Positions 42,842 through 51,738 are shown, counted from the first letter of the stretch. The stretch: DNA of 64,000 bases from Vibrio sp. HI00D65 (GCF_001635455.1 NZ_LWEH01000091.1:124001-188000); one strand, 5' to 3'. Numbers and translations: made by a program. The notes: generated by a model from the sequence alone, not told the origin.

Positions 42842-43099
42842 TCAATGCCATGACTTGGTGCCGCACTTCTCACACTGATATTGATATTCTTGGTCTATGA
42901 AAAATCCAGGCGTGTCTTTGTCGTCTTTAAAGAACAGGTTTACGATATACTCCATTAACATCCCTATTTTCCACTGTCTTACTTCTGATTCCGCCTGCTC
43001 CTTTTGCTCCTCTACAGAGCTGCTCATAGCAAGGTGTGGAGTCATTGAGTTACAGCTTTCACAGTAGTATGGGTGTTTAATGTACTTACTATCAATCAT
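42842..43099 (-). CDS. Small zinc-ribbon protein
   Basis: 85 residues. CESC (near 13) and CEKC (near 77) enclose MLMEYIVNLFFKDDKDTPGFFIDQEYQYQ. Same layout as the 77-residue protein at 37560-37793, and possibly a distant paralogue. No named family recognised. Confidence 0.6.
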   Translation of the reverse strand: MIDSKYIKHPYYCESCNSMTPHLAMSSSVEEQKEQAESEVRQWKIGMLMEYIVNLFFKDDKDTPGFFIDQEYQYQCEKCGTKSWH

Positions 43100-43261
43100 T
43101 TATATAAACCATTGTGCATTTATAAAGTTGATTGCATAGTAACAAGCTAACGTTGGATTATCTAACTTATTGTATTGATCGACGTCTCATGGCATGTAGT
43201 TACGCTACACAAGACGACGAGAGTGCCGTGGCTAATGTGTCACCTTGCTAAAGAAGGTTAA

Positions 43262-43654
43262 CTATAAATCGAGCTTCTTTACTGTGACGGTGTATGTCCA
43301 CACATCAGTGTCGTCATCACCAAAACTCATACTCGCTTCACCACCCTCAGGCTTGAGCACGAAATCTGGCATCTCACTGTAGCTTGATCCACTTTTATTA
43401 GTGCATGACATCGTGGCCGATAGAAGAATCGTGTTGTCGCTATGTTCAGAGAGCGTTCCTGTATACGAACACTCATCAACGCTCGTGGTAAGCGTCTGGC
43501 CAAGGTAATCAAACTTAACCGATGGAAAGTCGCGCTTTAGGGATTGCTCTACCACTACAACGGTCATTTCATAACTACTGCTTGGTAATTCACTATCAGC
43601 AAATACACTGCTTGATAGGCAAAGCAGTGATAACGCAAAGATTCTATTTTTCAT
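43262..43654 (-). CDS. Exported hypothetical protein
   Basis: 130 residues from the ATG at 43654. The N-terminus MKNRIFALSLLCLSSSVFADSELP is a clear signal peptide with cleavage after VFA. The mature part is strand-rich, with two Cys (DECSYTG, TMSCTNKSG) that could form a disulfide, and ends WTYTVTVKKLDL. Probably a small periplasmic protein. Family not recognised. The 3' flank (43145-43263) has cores GCTAACG and GTTAACT at attC-like distance but no inner match. Confidence 0.65.
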   Translation of the reverse strand: MKNRIFALSLLCLSSSVFADSELPSSSYEMTVVVVEQSLKRDFPSVKFDYLGQTLTTSVDECSYTGTLSEHSDNTILLSATMSCTNKSGSSYSEMPDFVLKPEGGEASMSFGDDDTDVWTYTVTVKKLDL

Positions 43655-43721
43655 TAATTGATGTGTCCCTTTTAAACTTGAGGATCTTCGCATAACGCCA
43701 TGGTAGAGCCACAAGTTTTTA

Positions 43722-44135
43722 TTACATGTGCTTGGGTGGAAACTTCTTTGTCATGCCTTGGCTAGAAGGAGATACAAGCTTATAACCGAGTTTCTCATAA
43801 AACACTGGTTCATCAGCAATCATGGAAACATACGACCCTTCCAGTGCCACAGAAGATAGGTAATTGTCGATGTATTCCATCACTTTTCTACCTAAGCCCT
43901 GCCCTTGGTAGATTGGATCTACGGCGACGTCAACCACTTCAAAATTACATGCACCATCACCGACAACACGCCCCATCGCAATGAGTTGGTCACCATCTCG
44001 AATTGAGATGCCGTATAAACTATTTGGTAAAGCGATTGTGGCTGCTTTTAGTGACTTCGGTGACAATTTTGCTTTCACCCGCATCTCACAAAACTCGTCT
44101 GGATTAGGGACTCTCTCTTCGTATTTGAACGCCAT
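43722..44135 (-). CDS. GNAT-family N-acetyltransferase
   Basis: 137 residues from the ATG at 44135, which has AAAGGAG 9 bases upstream; the longer frame to 44222 lacks support. Motifs are YGISIRDGDQLIAMGRVVGDGACNFEVVDVAVDPIYQGQGLGRKVMEYID (loop QGQGLG) and MIADEPVFYEKLGYKLVSPSSQGM. The ending resembles YjdJ/aminoalkylphosphonate-type GNATs. Substrate unknown. Confidence 0.87.
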   Translation of the reverse strand: MAFKYEERVPNPDEFCEMRVKAKLSPKSLKAATIALPNSLYGISIRDGDQLIAMGRVVGDGACNFEVVDVAVDPIYQGQGLGRKVMEYIDNYLSSVALEGSYVSMIADEPVFYEKLGYKLVSPSSQGMTKKFPPKHM

Positions 44136-44300
44136 TTTTACTGCTCCTTTTGATGAGCAGTGATAATACACACCGCAACTGTATAAATAAACAGTATCTC
44201 GATATTTTGATGAGAATGTCACAATCTAAAGGGCATATAACAGCCCAAAGGGGGATGATGTCATTTCTTGTCCATCGACCTTGGCAAGCTGGATTTAAAT

Positions 44301-44882
44301 TTACTTCAATAACCCTTGGTCGGCGGCGGCTTCAAGTTGAACTTCTAGTTCGCTCCATAGTGCCTTGCTGCCTTTAGAGATGCGTTCACCGTTGAATGTC
44401 AGTACCTTATCTTTAGATATATTGTGCTTCTTCCAGCTATGACCGCCACCATGGATGTTATGGAGTAAAGGGGGCACTCTATCGATCGCTTTACCGAACC
44501 TTGCTTCCGGTGACTCACCCGCTTCAAATTCTAGCCATAACTCCAAATATTCGGATCTTAGATGGCTCGGTAATGACCCAAGTAAATGCTCGACACAGTT
44601 TCTCTCTTTAAGTTTGTTTTCTTCTGTTTCACTGGCATAGATAATCGTGTCACCTGCATCGATTTCACCGAGGTCGTGTATCAGCAACATCTTCATCACT
44701 CGGGTAATATCGATCTCTTCATTCGCATAGTCTTTCAGCATCAGAGCACTCAAACAGACATGCCAGCTATGCTCAGCGGAGTTTTCATAGCGATCCAGAC
44801 CCACAGGCCTCGTTTGTCTATGAACATCTTTCAACTTTTCCACTTCAGCCATGAACTCCAAAATGCCTTTGATTTCTTCCAC
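44301..44882 (-). CDS. HD-domain phosphohydrolase (YfbR-like)
   Basis: 193 residues. The metal-binding set is ENSAEHSWHVCLSALML (first His), LLIHDLGEIDAGDTI (HD) and the later Asp in AIDRVPPLLHNI. This pattern is that of 5'-nucleotidase-type HD proteins, so a nucleoside monophosphate or similar is the likely substrate. Full length. Minus-strand neighbour genes on both sides are GNATs. Confidence 0.86.
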   Translation of the reverse strand: MEEIKGILEFMAEVEKLKDVHRQTRPVGLDRYENSAEHSWHVCLSALMLKDYANEEIDITRVMKMLLIHDLGEIDAGDTIIYASETEENKLKERNCVEHLLGSLPSHLRSEYLELWLEFEAGESPEARFGKAIDRVPPLLHNIHGGGHSWKKHNISKDKVLTFNGERISKGSKALWSELEVQLEAAADQGLLK

Positions 44883-44942
44883 TATACGCTTCCTTAACTT
44901 GAATTGATGTTTTAAGAGATGAATAGGGTTACAGTGATAGTT

Positions 44943-45350
44943 TTACCCCCACCGAACCGACATCTTGTAGTAAGAGACTCCCGATTTTTGGAATTCAACG
45001 CCTTCGACCTGCATCTCAAACCTTTGATAGAAGCCCAAAGCAGTTGTGCGAGCATCACACCAAAAATAACACACTTGATCCGCTTGTAGGTCTTTGATGA
45101 TGTGTTCGATGACCTTTGAGCCAACACCCTGCCCTTGATATTCTGGCAATGTGGCAAACTTACGAAGCCTGGCTTGCTTCTCTTGAACATAAATAGAAGC
45201 AACACAAACTAATTGGTCATCAATATAAGCACCATAATGCGAGGCATTCTCATCGCCTTCTACCGCACAAAACGACATTGGTTTGCTTGGCCACAGTACT
45301 TGATGACGAATGGGCAGCACATCAGCAGCTGAAATTTTGGTTATGTCCAT
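44943..45350 (-). CDS. GNAT-family N-acetyltransferase
   Basis: 135 residues. RHQVLWPSKPMSFCAVEGDENASHYGAYIDDQLV is the N-terminal block of small GNATs. Motif A is LRKFATLPEYQGQGVGSKVIEHIIKDL (QGQGVG), then FWCDARTTALGFYQRFEMQVEG, as in ElaA/YjaB-like enzymes. Substrate unknown. Confidence 0.88.
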   Translation of the reverse strand: MDITKISAADVLPIRHQVLWPSKPMSFCAVEGDENASHYGAYIDDQLVCVASIYVQEKQARLRKFATLPEYQGQGVGSKVIEHIIKDLQADQVCYFWCDARTTALGFYQRFEMQVEGVEFQKSGVSYYKMSVRWG

Positions 45351-45392
45351 GTTGCTCCGATACCATTTGGTGTTGGCTTGTAAGATTCAGGC

Positions 45393-45809
45393 TTATCGAT
45401 TCGCTATCGGGTGATCTGGATTTAATTGCAGAAGATCCCATAGGTTTCCATAAAGGTCTTCGAACACCGCCACAGTTCCGTAGCCTTGCTCTTTCGGCTC
45501 TCGAACGAATTTGATTCCCAAAGACACCATACGTTCATAGTCACGCCAAAAATCATCGGTATTTAGGAATAGGAATACACGACCACCAGCTTGATTACCG
45601 ATAAAGTCCAGTTGCTCGGGCTTGGATGCTCTCGCCAATAATAGGCTCACACCGCGTGAATTAGGTGGAGCAACAACAACCCAACGCTTATCTTCTTCTG
45701 GTAAGTAGGTATCTTCGATAAGCTCAAACTTGAGTTTGTTTACGTAGAAATCTAGGGCTTCATCGTAGTCTTTTACGACAAGTGCAATATGGACAATATT
45801 TTGTTTCAT
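45393..45809 (-). CDS. VOC-family (glyoxalase-like) protein
   Basis: 138 residues. VHIALVVKDYDEALDFYVNKLKFELIEDTYLPEEDKRWVVVAPPNSRGVSLLL is the first VOC unit with His near residue 7; the second ends TVAVFEDLYGNLWDLLQL (Asp/Glu-x-N-x-W). The layout is that of bleomycin-resistance/dioxygenase-superfamily members. Substrate unknown. Next on the same strand, 43 bases away, is a GNAT gene. Confidence 0.87.
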   Translation of the reverse strand: MKQNIVHIALVVKDYDEALDFYVNKLKFELIEDTYLPEEDKRWVVVAPPNSRGVSLLLARASKPEQLDFIGNQAGGRVFLFLNTDDFWRDYERMVSLGIKFVREPKEQGYGTVAVFEDLYGNLWDLLQLNPDHPIANR

Positions 45810-45901
45810 AACTTACCTTGTTATGGGTGTGGGATGTAATTGACATGTTCCCTCCTAAGAACAAATGCTGCTTTATATTTTACCTTTTGGTAAACGACCA
45901 G

Positions 45902-46246
45902 CTACAGCTGCCAAAAACCGAGTTCAACACCACTTTGAATGACAACAGCACACATTCCGTGACGTGGTAACTCCATTGGTGGAACGGCAACTTCAGCACC
46001 CAACTTTTCAGCGGCGTTTACTACAGCTTCTATGTCTTTCACCAGTGTGTAATGACGAACGACTGGCTCCTCAGTTTCACGAAGTGGTCCCCTCACACCA
46101 ATAACCCCACCATTTGAAAGCTTAGCGGTACGAGCACCCCCTAAGTTCACATCCGCATCACTAAACTTCACATCGTAGATCTGTGCGTAAGTTGCACAAA
46201 CCGTGTCTATTTCGGGGGTAACAATTTCAAGATATTAAACTTTCAA
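45902..46246 (-). pseudogene. VOC-family protein with a nonsense codon near the start
   Basis: Reading from TTG at 46246 (AAGGAAAGG just upstream) gives three codons, then TAA (46235-46237), then an uninterrupted YLEIVTPEIDTVCATYAQIYDVKFSDADVNLGG... to the stop at 45902. The part after the TAA looks like a complete VOC protein, including KLGAEVAVPPMELPRHGMCAVVIQSGVELGFWQL. One T-to-A change (TTA to TAA) would explain it. A GTG at 46171 could still give an 89-residue product lacking the first strand. Confidence 0.65.
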
Positions 46247-46293
46247 TGCCTTTCCTTTTGATTCCCAGTTGCCTTTTGATAAACAGATTTAAG

Positions 46294-46767
46294 TTAAGTA
46301 CTGATAGCTCCACGCATAATGAACTGTGGGCCAGCAGCGCCCCCTAGGTACTGTTCATTAGTATCTTCAAAACCACCTTTAACATAACAGTTATAGGCTG
46401 CGGGATTTTTACAATTAACCGTTAAGTAAATCCAATCATACCCTTCGTAATTGGCTGCTAGATAAGGAAATAACGCTTTCACTGCGCCAGTACCTAACCC
46501 CTTACCTTGTTGGTTTTTATCAAGAGCAAACGCCCTTAGACCAACACTACCTTCAGGACAAAATTTGTAGCCAGCCGGGTAAGCAACATCAAGCTTAAAG
46601 AAGCCCACCACCTCATTGCCATATTTAATAATATGTAGATGCGTGGTCTCACAACCGTCTGACAAAAAGTCCATTGCTGTTCCTGCGAACTTAACCTGCT
46701 CATCTGCAAGCTGAATTTCATTAACTTGCTCAATATGAGCATCATTAAGCCTTTCGATAGTAATCAT
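46294..46767 (-). CDS. GNAT-family N-acetyltransferase
   Basis: 157 residues. VGFFKLDVAYPAG, then LRAFALDKNQQGKGLGTGAVKALFPYLAANY is motif A (QGKGLG), and LTVNCKNPAAYNCYVKGGFEDTNEQYLGGAAGPQFIM closes the fold. The GGAAGPQ tail recurs in a GNAT subgroup common in Vibrio. Only 10 bases separate its start from the VOC gene upstream, so co-translation is likely. Confidence 0.87.
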   Translation of the reverse strand: MITIERLNDAHIEQVNEIQLADEQVKFAGTAMDFLSDGCETTHLHIIKYGNEVVGFFKLDVAYPAGYKFCPEGSVGLRAFALDKNQQGKGLGTGAVKALFPYLAANYEGYDWIYLTVNCKNPAAYNCYVKGGFEDTNEQYLGGAAGPQFIMRGAIST

Positions 46768-46777
46768 TGTTATTCCT

Positions 46778-47170
46778 TTATTCGCTATCTATTCGTGTCT
46801 CATTAAAAGCGATATTTTTACGAATACCTCGTAAACCAATTAAGTTTCCAAAAGGGTCCTCGACTTGGCACATCGTTAATCCACCTTCGATCTCCATTGG
46901 ACCTCTGTATAACTGAGATCCAATTAACTGAAAATGCAAAAGTGACTTGTCAAAATCCTCTGTAGACCAATAAATGACTGTTCCCTTTTTACCAGAGCCA
47001 ACTTTCTCATCCGTTTGTACAATCTCAATAGAAAAACCATTGATATCTAGAGTCGTAAAGTCAGAAGACGGATGATAAATGGCGACTGACTCGGGAAAGG
47101 CGGCTTGATACCAGCTGAGTCCTTGCTCGATGTTTGGAACATGAATCAGAATTGCTATTGGTCTGCTCAT
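46778..47170 (-). CDS. VOC-family (glyoxalase-like) protein
   Basis: 130 residues. IAILIHVPNIEQGLSWYQAAFPESVAIYHP begins the first unit; MCQVEDPFGNLIGLRGI is the DPFGN closing motif. GSGKKGTVIYWSTEDFDKSLLHFQ is the middle helix. The metal His of the first strand is present (LIHVPN). Substrate unknown. Confidence 0.86.
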   Translation of the reverse strand: MSRPIAILIHVPNIEQGLSWYQAAFPESVAIYHPSSDFTTLDINGFSIEIVQTDEKVGSGKKGTVIYWSTEDFDKSLLHFQLIGSQLYRGPMEIEGGLTMCQVEDPFGNLIGLRGIRKNIAFNETRIDSE

Positions 47171-47197
47171 GTTAGCCTCCTGATTGACTTGGGCCTT

Positions 47198-47737
47198 TTA
47201 CCCTTTAGTTTGCTGCGTCATTGTTAGTTCAGACACCGACTGACCATCAATTCGATAGTAGTCTTCCATTTCGCCGACAACAGTAAACCCCGTTCTCAAA
47301 TAAAGATTTTTAGCGGGAACGTTGTTTGACAATACATTAAGGTCTAGCCAATCAATCGCTTCGTGCTCTCGGCAATATTGAGTCGCCACATCCATTAACT
47401 TGGAACCTAAGCCTTGCTTTCTCACGTTGCTGTCGACCCCCATGCCAAGCAACACCCGGTGTGAACAGTAATTGCCATTATGATGACGCAAGTCGATATG
47501 GCCGCGAATAGCACCATCCGAATCTTTAGCTAACCAAATTTTTCGCCAACCATTCTCTCCAAACTCAAACTTAAACCCATCAGAAAAACGAGCCTTTTGT
47601 GCTTTCGACATTTTACACTCGGACTTTGAGACTGGCTGGAATAAAGGTGTTTCTTCTAATGCGATTTCTGACAACTGTGTATCTAGATACACGAATAAAT
47701 TCTCTAAATCAGAATGTTGTGCTTCTACTATTTTCAT
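47198..47737 (-). CDS. GNAT-family N-acetyltransferase
   Basis: 179 residues. RKIWLAKDSDGAIRGHIDLRHHNGNYCSHRVLLGMGVDSNVRKQGLGSKLMDVATQYC holds motif A (RKQGLG). WLDLNVLSNNVPAKNLYLRTGFTVVGEMEDYYRIDGQSVSELTM is the RimJ/RimL-like second half. It may modify a small amine or a protein N-terminus. Second GNAT in a row with one VOC gene between. Confidence 0.88.
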   Translation of the reverse strand: MKIVEAQHSDLENLFVYLDTQLSEIALEETPLFQPVSKSECKMSKAQKARFSDGFKFEFGENGWRKIWLAKDSDGAIRGHIDLRHHNGNYCSHRVLLGMGVDSNVRKQGLGSKLMDVATQYCREHEAIDWLDLNVLSNNVPAKNLYLRTGFTVVGEMEDYYRIDGQSVSELTMTQQTKG

Positions 47738-47860
47738 TACTACTCCTATTCCAACTTCGCCTAAAAATGGCAGAAATGTTTTATCGCGTTACTCATTGAG
47801 TATCGTTCATGCCAAGCCTAAAGAATCAATATCAATTCACAGCAATGCCCCGCGTGTCAG

Positions 47861-48217
47861 TTAAAACTCGTCATAGGTATCGCGAGAGCTCATATCTGGA
47901 AAATCAAAATTAAGATTATTATCGTCTTCCAAGATAAACAGAACACGTCCATTTTCCACGCCTGTTTCATTTCGATCAGAACATCCGAGGAAGAGCTCCC
48001 AGTCGAACGCATATTCAAGACGGTACTGGTTATGATTCACATGTTGCACACTTTTGATTTTGATTCCGTTGACCACTTGTGCCATATCATCGATGTACGA
48101 CAGGTCTGGAACCAATTTATCCTCAAATTTGCTCTTGTTGTCAGCTAAAAAATCGGCCAGCTCAGAGCATAGTTCTGGACCATGAATCAAAGGTTGAGAT
48201 TTATAGATAAACAACAT
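47861..48217 (-). CDS. Hypothetical protein
   Basis: 118 residues, cytoplasmic, acidic (C-terminus DDNNLNFDFPDMSSRDTYDEF). LIHGPELCSELADFLADNKSKFEDKLVPDLSYIDDMAQVVNGIKIKSVQHVNHNQYRLEYAFDWELFLGC gives a helix then strands. No family recognised. It sits among cassette-type genes on the same strand. Confidence 0.6.
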   Translation of the reverse strand: MLFIYKSQPLIHGPELCSELADFLADNKSKFEDKLVPDLSYIDDMAQVVNGIKIKSVQHVNHNQYRLEYAFDWELFLGCSDRNETGVENGRVLFILEDDNNLNFDFPDMSSRDTYDEF

Positions 48218-48287
48218 TTCCTAATATTCCTGTAGCGAGTTGGAGTGATGGTACTAAAATCAGCATAAAAGACTGACTTCCAGGCTA

Positions 48288-48623
48288 TTAAACAACGACC
48301 TTTGCATAACTATGTCTGTCCATATCTACCACCTCAACGGTGATCGATGCTCTGCTGAGGGACAAAGACAGCAATTGCGTCATCACTGTCTCAGAAAGCA
48401 TTGCTTTGTCTGTGTCATTTCGGCCAGACAATATACGCACAGTCACATGGATAAAATCTTCTTTTTCCGTACCCGTTTGGTAGTTCTCATAAGCGATACT
48501 TCGAACTTTAATGTCTCGTCCATCGGCTTCGAATAACTCTGAGTTTAGTGCTCCTAAAAACACTTTCTTGTTCAGTTGCTCGGCGTTAATTGTCGACGAG
48601 TGTTCGATAATACAATGAGGCAA
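48288..48623 (-). CDS. 5-carboxymethyl-2-hydroxymuconate isomerase-like tautomerase
   Basis: 111 residues beginning MPHCIIEHS, where Pro2 is the catalytic base of the tautomerase superfamily and PHxIxEyS is the CHMI signature. VRSIAYENYQTGTEKEDFIHVTVRILSGR is the second conserved block. In other bacteria it isomerises 5-carboxymethyl-2-hydroxymuconate in homoprotocatechuate breakdown. No other genes of that pathway are nearby, so a different substrate is possible. Confidence 0.8.
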   Translation of the reverse strand: MPHCIIEHSSTINAEQLNKKVFLGALNSELFEADGRDIKVRSIAYENYQTGTEKEDFIHVTVRILSGRNDTDKAMLSETVMTQLLSLSLSRASITVEVVDMDRHSYAKVVV

Positions 48624-48686
48624 ATCTTGCTCCTTTGGTTAACCTAGTTTTAGTTATGTGCTGCTTTTTCTGACACAATAGATCCG

Positions 48687-49151
48687 TTAGGCGTTACTGT
48701 TACCCGAGCTATTAAACGAGTACATCCGCACTTCATCACGTGGAAACCAGCCTAACTTTTCATAGAATTTCTGAGCGTTAATATTATCGTTATACACGAA
48801 TAAATGTGTCTTGGGTACACCTACCCCAGCCAATGCGTTAACCGCTTCAGTTACTAGTTTGCAACCTAGTTTTTGTCCTCTAAATTCAGTACTTACCGCT
48901 AGATGCTGCAAATAGCCACGACGGCCATCCGTCCCTACTAACACCGCACCAACCACACCTTGTTTAGACTCTGCAACGAAGCTCAAGCCAGGGTTGCGCT
49001 CAAGATAAGTCGCAATGCTCTGTTTTGAATCTGCATCGCGAATACTCATACCTTCGGTTTCGCACCATAGGTTAATCACAGAATCATAATCAGCGATGCA
49101 CATCTCTCGAATATTAATCACTTCACTTACCTTATGTCTGTTTGTGTTCAC
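48687..49151 (-). CDS. GNAT-family N-acetyltransferase
   Basis: 154 residues. The N-terminal INIREMCIADYDSVINLWCETEGMSIRDADS is followed by motif A YLQHLAVSTEFRGQKLGCKLVTEAVNAL (RGQKLG) and THLFVYNDNINAQKFYEKLGWFPRDEVRMYSF. The GMSIRDADS region is typical of YpeA-like GNATs. Its stop lies inside GTTAGGC (48686-48692), the attC core pattern, though no matching partner was found. Confidence 0.87.
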   Translation of the reverse strand: MNTNRHKVSEVINIREMCIADYDSVINLWCETEGMSIRDADSKQSIATYLERNPGLSFVAESKQGVVGAVLVGTDGRRGYLQHLAVSTEFRGQKLGCKLVTEAVNALAGVGVPKTHLFVYNDNINAQKFYEKLGWFPRDEVRMYSFNSSGNSNA

Positions 49152-49166
49152 CCTTGCCCTATATGA

Positions 49167-49583
49167 TTACTCTGTTAGCGACTTAGTGAGAAACGCTAAT
49201 GATGAGTCTAGAGGGTAATTCTCAAGCACCATTTGGCATTGGTAGCCATGCTTCTCATAAAAAGGTTTAGCTTGGAAACTTAACGTGTCGACCAATGATG
49301 ACGTACAGCCTTGGGACCGTGCGTACTCTTCTAGGCGTTGCAGTAACTGGCTGCCGACCTGCTTGCCTCTCATTGAGTCATCGACCCAAAGAAACTTGAT
49401 TAATAGCCAGTTTCCCCAAAGATCCGCAATAACACCACCGAGCTTAACATCCCCTTCCATGGCGTAATAGGCCACTTGAGATTTAGGTATGCCTTCAAGA
49501 AATGGCGTATTGTGTTTGATTAGGCCAGCGCGAACTTCGCTGATGTCACAGTCTGATGGCTCGGTATCTAACGTGTATTCCAT
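49167..49583 (-). CDS. GNAT-family N-acetyltransferase
   Basis: 138 residues. LIKFLWVDDSMRGKQVGSQLLQRLEEYARSQGCTSSLVDTLSFQAKPFYEKHGYQCQMVLENYP carries motif A (RGKQVG) and motif B. The ending resembles small GNATs with a DTLSFQA motif. 15 bases from the next GNAT gene downstream, with which it is probably co-transcribed. Confidence 0.88.
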   Translation of the reverse strand: MEYTLDTEPSDCDISEVRAGLIKHNTPFLEGIPKSQVAYYAMEGDVKLGGVIADLWGNWLLIKFLWVDDSMRGKQVGSQLLQRLEEYARSQGCTSSLVDTLSFQAKPFYEKHGYQCQMVLENYPLDSSLAFLTKSLTE

Positions 49584-49769
49584 TTGCTAAGTACTCCTAG
49601 TCTGTCGAGTTGTATAAAATAACTCATTCATTATTGAAACTTCTGCCGGGGCAACAAGCCAGTCTTCAAATTTTTTTGGCGATCTATTGCGTAGATTGGG
49701 GGATGGGTACCTGACGATAAAAAGGTGATGGCCCAGGTTAGGGTTACAGTCCATATGGTCGCTAGATGC

Positions 49770-50405
49770 TTAAAGGGACATTTCTTCATATGTATTGATG
49801 ACTTTTATGGTGTCACTTAAGTCATTCTTTCCATTAAACTCATGCTGGATTGCAACAACATCACAACCACTTGCTTTACCTGCTTGAATACCTGCAGCTG
49901 AATCTTCAAACACGATAGTCTGTTCTGGTGAAGCGTTAAGCCCAGATAAAGCAAGATTGTATGCTTCGGGATCTGGCTTATGGTTAGTCACATCTTCCTG
50001 TGTGATAACTAGGTCAAAGGTATCTTCAAGCTTTAACGAGATTAAGATATTTTCAACCATCCAAGTTGCCGCAGAGCTCACCACACCACATTTTTTGCCA
50101 GCAAGTTTCAAGCTTTCGAGATAAGCCTTAGCACCATCATTCAGTTCAAGTTGCTCACCTAGCATTTGCTCATAGTGTGAACGAAAAGCTAGATTAAACT
50201 CAGACAAACTTGGAGCTATGTCAGCATGCTTGAAAAAGTGGTTTGTCACCACCTGCCAACTTTCTCCCATCACCTCTTTGTAAATATTGTGGTCTACCGT
50301 TGCACCATAATCTAGACATGCTAATGCGAGAGCCTTGCCTTTTAGAGGTTCTGAATTAACCAATGTACCGTCCATATCAAATAGGTACACTTCATACATT
50401 TTCAA
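49770..50405 (-). CDS. HAD-superfamily phosphatase, beta-phosphoglucomutase-like
   Basis: 211 residues. Motif I is LFDMDGTLVNSEPLKGKAL (nucleophile Asp and general-acid Asp), with a helical cap domain (about 15-85). Motif II is GVVSSAATWMVENIL, motif III the Lys of TNHKPDPEAYNLAL, motif IV IVFEDSAAGIQAGKASGCDVVAI. The arrangement is HAD subfamily IA, usually a sugar-phosphate or 2-phosphoglycolate phosphatase. Substrate not assignable. Confidence 0.9.
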   Translation of the reverse strand: MKMYEVYLFDMDGTLVNSEPLKGKALALACLDYGATVDHNIYKEVMGESWQVVTNHFFKHADIAPSLSEFNLAFRSHYEQMLGEQLELNDGAKAYLESLKLAGKKCGVVSSAATWMVENILISLKLEDTFDLVITQEDVTNHKPDPEAYNLALSGLNASPEQTIVFEDSAAGIQAGKASGCDVVAIQHEFNGKNDLSDTIKVINTYEEMSL

Positions 50406-50443
50406 TTTACTCTCCTTGTGTCATTTGCTCATCATTGTACTTT

Positions 50444-50980
50444 CTAGTTGTCGCTAATCCTCGAGGTAAGAATATGATCTTCCCATTTCCCTGCGATTTT
50501 CAGGTATTTCCTGGCGTAGCCTTCTTTTTCAAAACCAAGCTTAAACAAAACTTTTTCACTCGCCTTATTACGTGGCATATAGGTCGCCATAACTCTATTG
50601 AGACCGACAACATCAAACATGTATCGAAGTGTGACCTCAAGAATTTCAGTCATAAAACCTTTACCTTCATATTTTTGTGCCATGTGATAGCCCAAAAAGC
50701 ATGCCTGAAAAACACCTCGAGCAATGGCGGTATAACTGCAGACACCGACAACTTCTCTCGTTTCTTTGTCGATTGCGACAAATTTAATCTCTTTCCCGGA
50801 CTCGAATAACGCTTCACTGGCATGACAAAAGTCTTCCCAATACTCCAAGGTATAGAATTGCTCGTCACGTATGGGAGACCAAGGAGCTAAATGGCAGCGA
50901 TTTTCTAGATGATATTGTAAAAGCGCTGCCGCATGTTTCTTACCCATTGCTTCAATTTGAGTTCGAGCCGTTTCTAACAT
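50444..50980 (-). CDS. RimJ/RimL-type GNAT acetyltransferase
   Basis: 178 residues from the ATG at 50980 (AAAGGAG 9 bases upstream); the longer frame starts at the riboflavin synthase stop and lacks support. HLAPWSPIRDEQFYTLEYW, GVCSYTAIARGVFQACFLGYHMAQKYEGKGFMTEILEVTLRYMFDVVGLNRVMATYMPRNKASEKVLFKLGFEKEGYARKYLKIAGKWEDHIL is the full RimJ/RimL pattern, including the ribosomal-protein-modifying type ending. Confidence 0.9.
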   Translation of the reverse strand: MLETARTQIEAMGKKHAAALLQYHLENRCHLAPWSPIRDEQFYTLEYWEDFCHASEALFESGKEIKFVAIDKETREVVGVCSYTAIARGVFQACFLGYHMAQKYEGKGFMTEILEVTLRYMFDVVGLNRVMATYMPRNKASEKVLFKLGFEKEGYARKYLKIAGKWEDHILTSRISDN

Positions 50981-51015
50981 TTCAACTACTCTCCTTTTTT
51001 GTGTACCAATCTGCA

Positions 51016-51738
51016 TTACTTTTGTTCGTTTGAGCAGCCCAATGTATTAGGCCTATAACCCAATGCATCTAAATCGACACCTTGCTCTGACAGCAACTTC
51101 TCAAATAAAGGCAATAGTGGACCTAAGTTTTCGTTTAAAGTATCACGCACCGTGTCGACAACAACTTGAGTACCACGCTCGATTTCTATATTGACGAAGT
51201 TGCCTACTGATTTCGATGAAAAGACGGTCATTCGACGGGTTTCTGGGATTAGCCAAACCTCAAACCACCCTTCAACTTTATTAACGTCAGAAACGGTTAA
51301 GCTTGCTCCATTGATCGCAATATAACCTTTTGGGAATACATATCTTTTCCACTCATCAGGAAGCGCTAAGCGCACGCAGTAGTTATCTTCAATTTGGGAT
51401 ATTTGGATGATTGCAACATTAAAATCAACATGCCCAGAAAGTGGGTGACCGCCAATTTCAGCACCGTCTCTTGCCGCCCTCTCAGCGTTTACTGATTGAC
51501 CAGTTTCATAATTGCTTAAGGTAGTAATTAATAGACTTTGCAGCATGACGTCAAACTTCACTCGAACGTCTGACAGCAACTCAGTAACGGTCAAACACAC
51601 ACCATCAATTGCGATACTGGCGCCAATTTCCAAATCGTGACAAAAGCTTGTTGGAAACTCTATGACGAACGTTCTTATTCCGTTGTTATCGCTGACTTCA
51701 GCTATGTTAGCAACGGTTTGTACAATACCTGTAAACAT
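51016..51738 (-). CDS. Riboflavin synthase alpha-chain-like protein
   Basis: 240 residues from the ATG at 51738 (AAGGAAG upstream), giving the canonical start MFTGIVQTV. Two lumazine-binding repeats: the first with IGASIAIDGVCLTVTEL and ISGHV-type GGHPLSGHVD, the second KGYIAINGASLTVSDV. Riboflavin synthase makes riboflavin from two 6,7-dimethyl-8-ribityllumazine. It has a C-terminal extension of about 40 residues ending GYRPNTLGCSNEQK compared with E. coli RibE. No other rib genes are beside it, so it may be a second copy or a lumazine-binding relative. Confidence 0.82.
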   Translation of the reverse strand: MFTGIVQTVANIAEVSDNNGIRTFVIEFPTSFCHDLEIGASIAIDGVCLTVTELLSDVRVKFDVMLQSLLITTLSNYETGQSVNAERAARDGAEIGGHPLSGHVDFNVAIIQISQIEDNYCVRLALPDEWKRYVFPKGYIAINGASLTVSDVNKVEGWFEVWLIPETRRMTVFSSKSVGNFVNIEIERGTQVVVDTVRDTLNENLGPLLPLFEKLLSEQGVDLDALGYRPNTLGCSNEQK

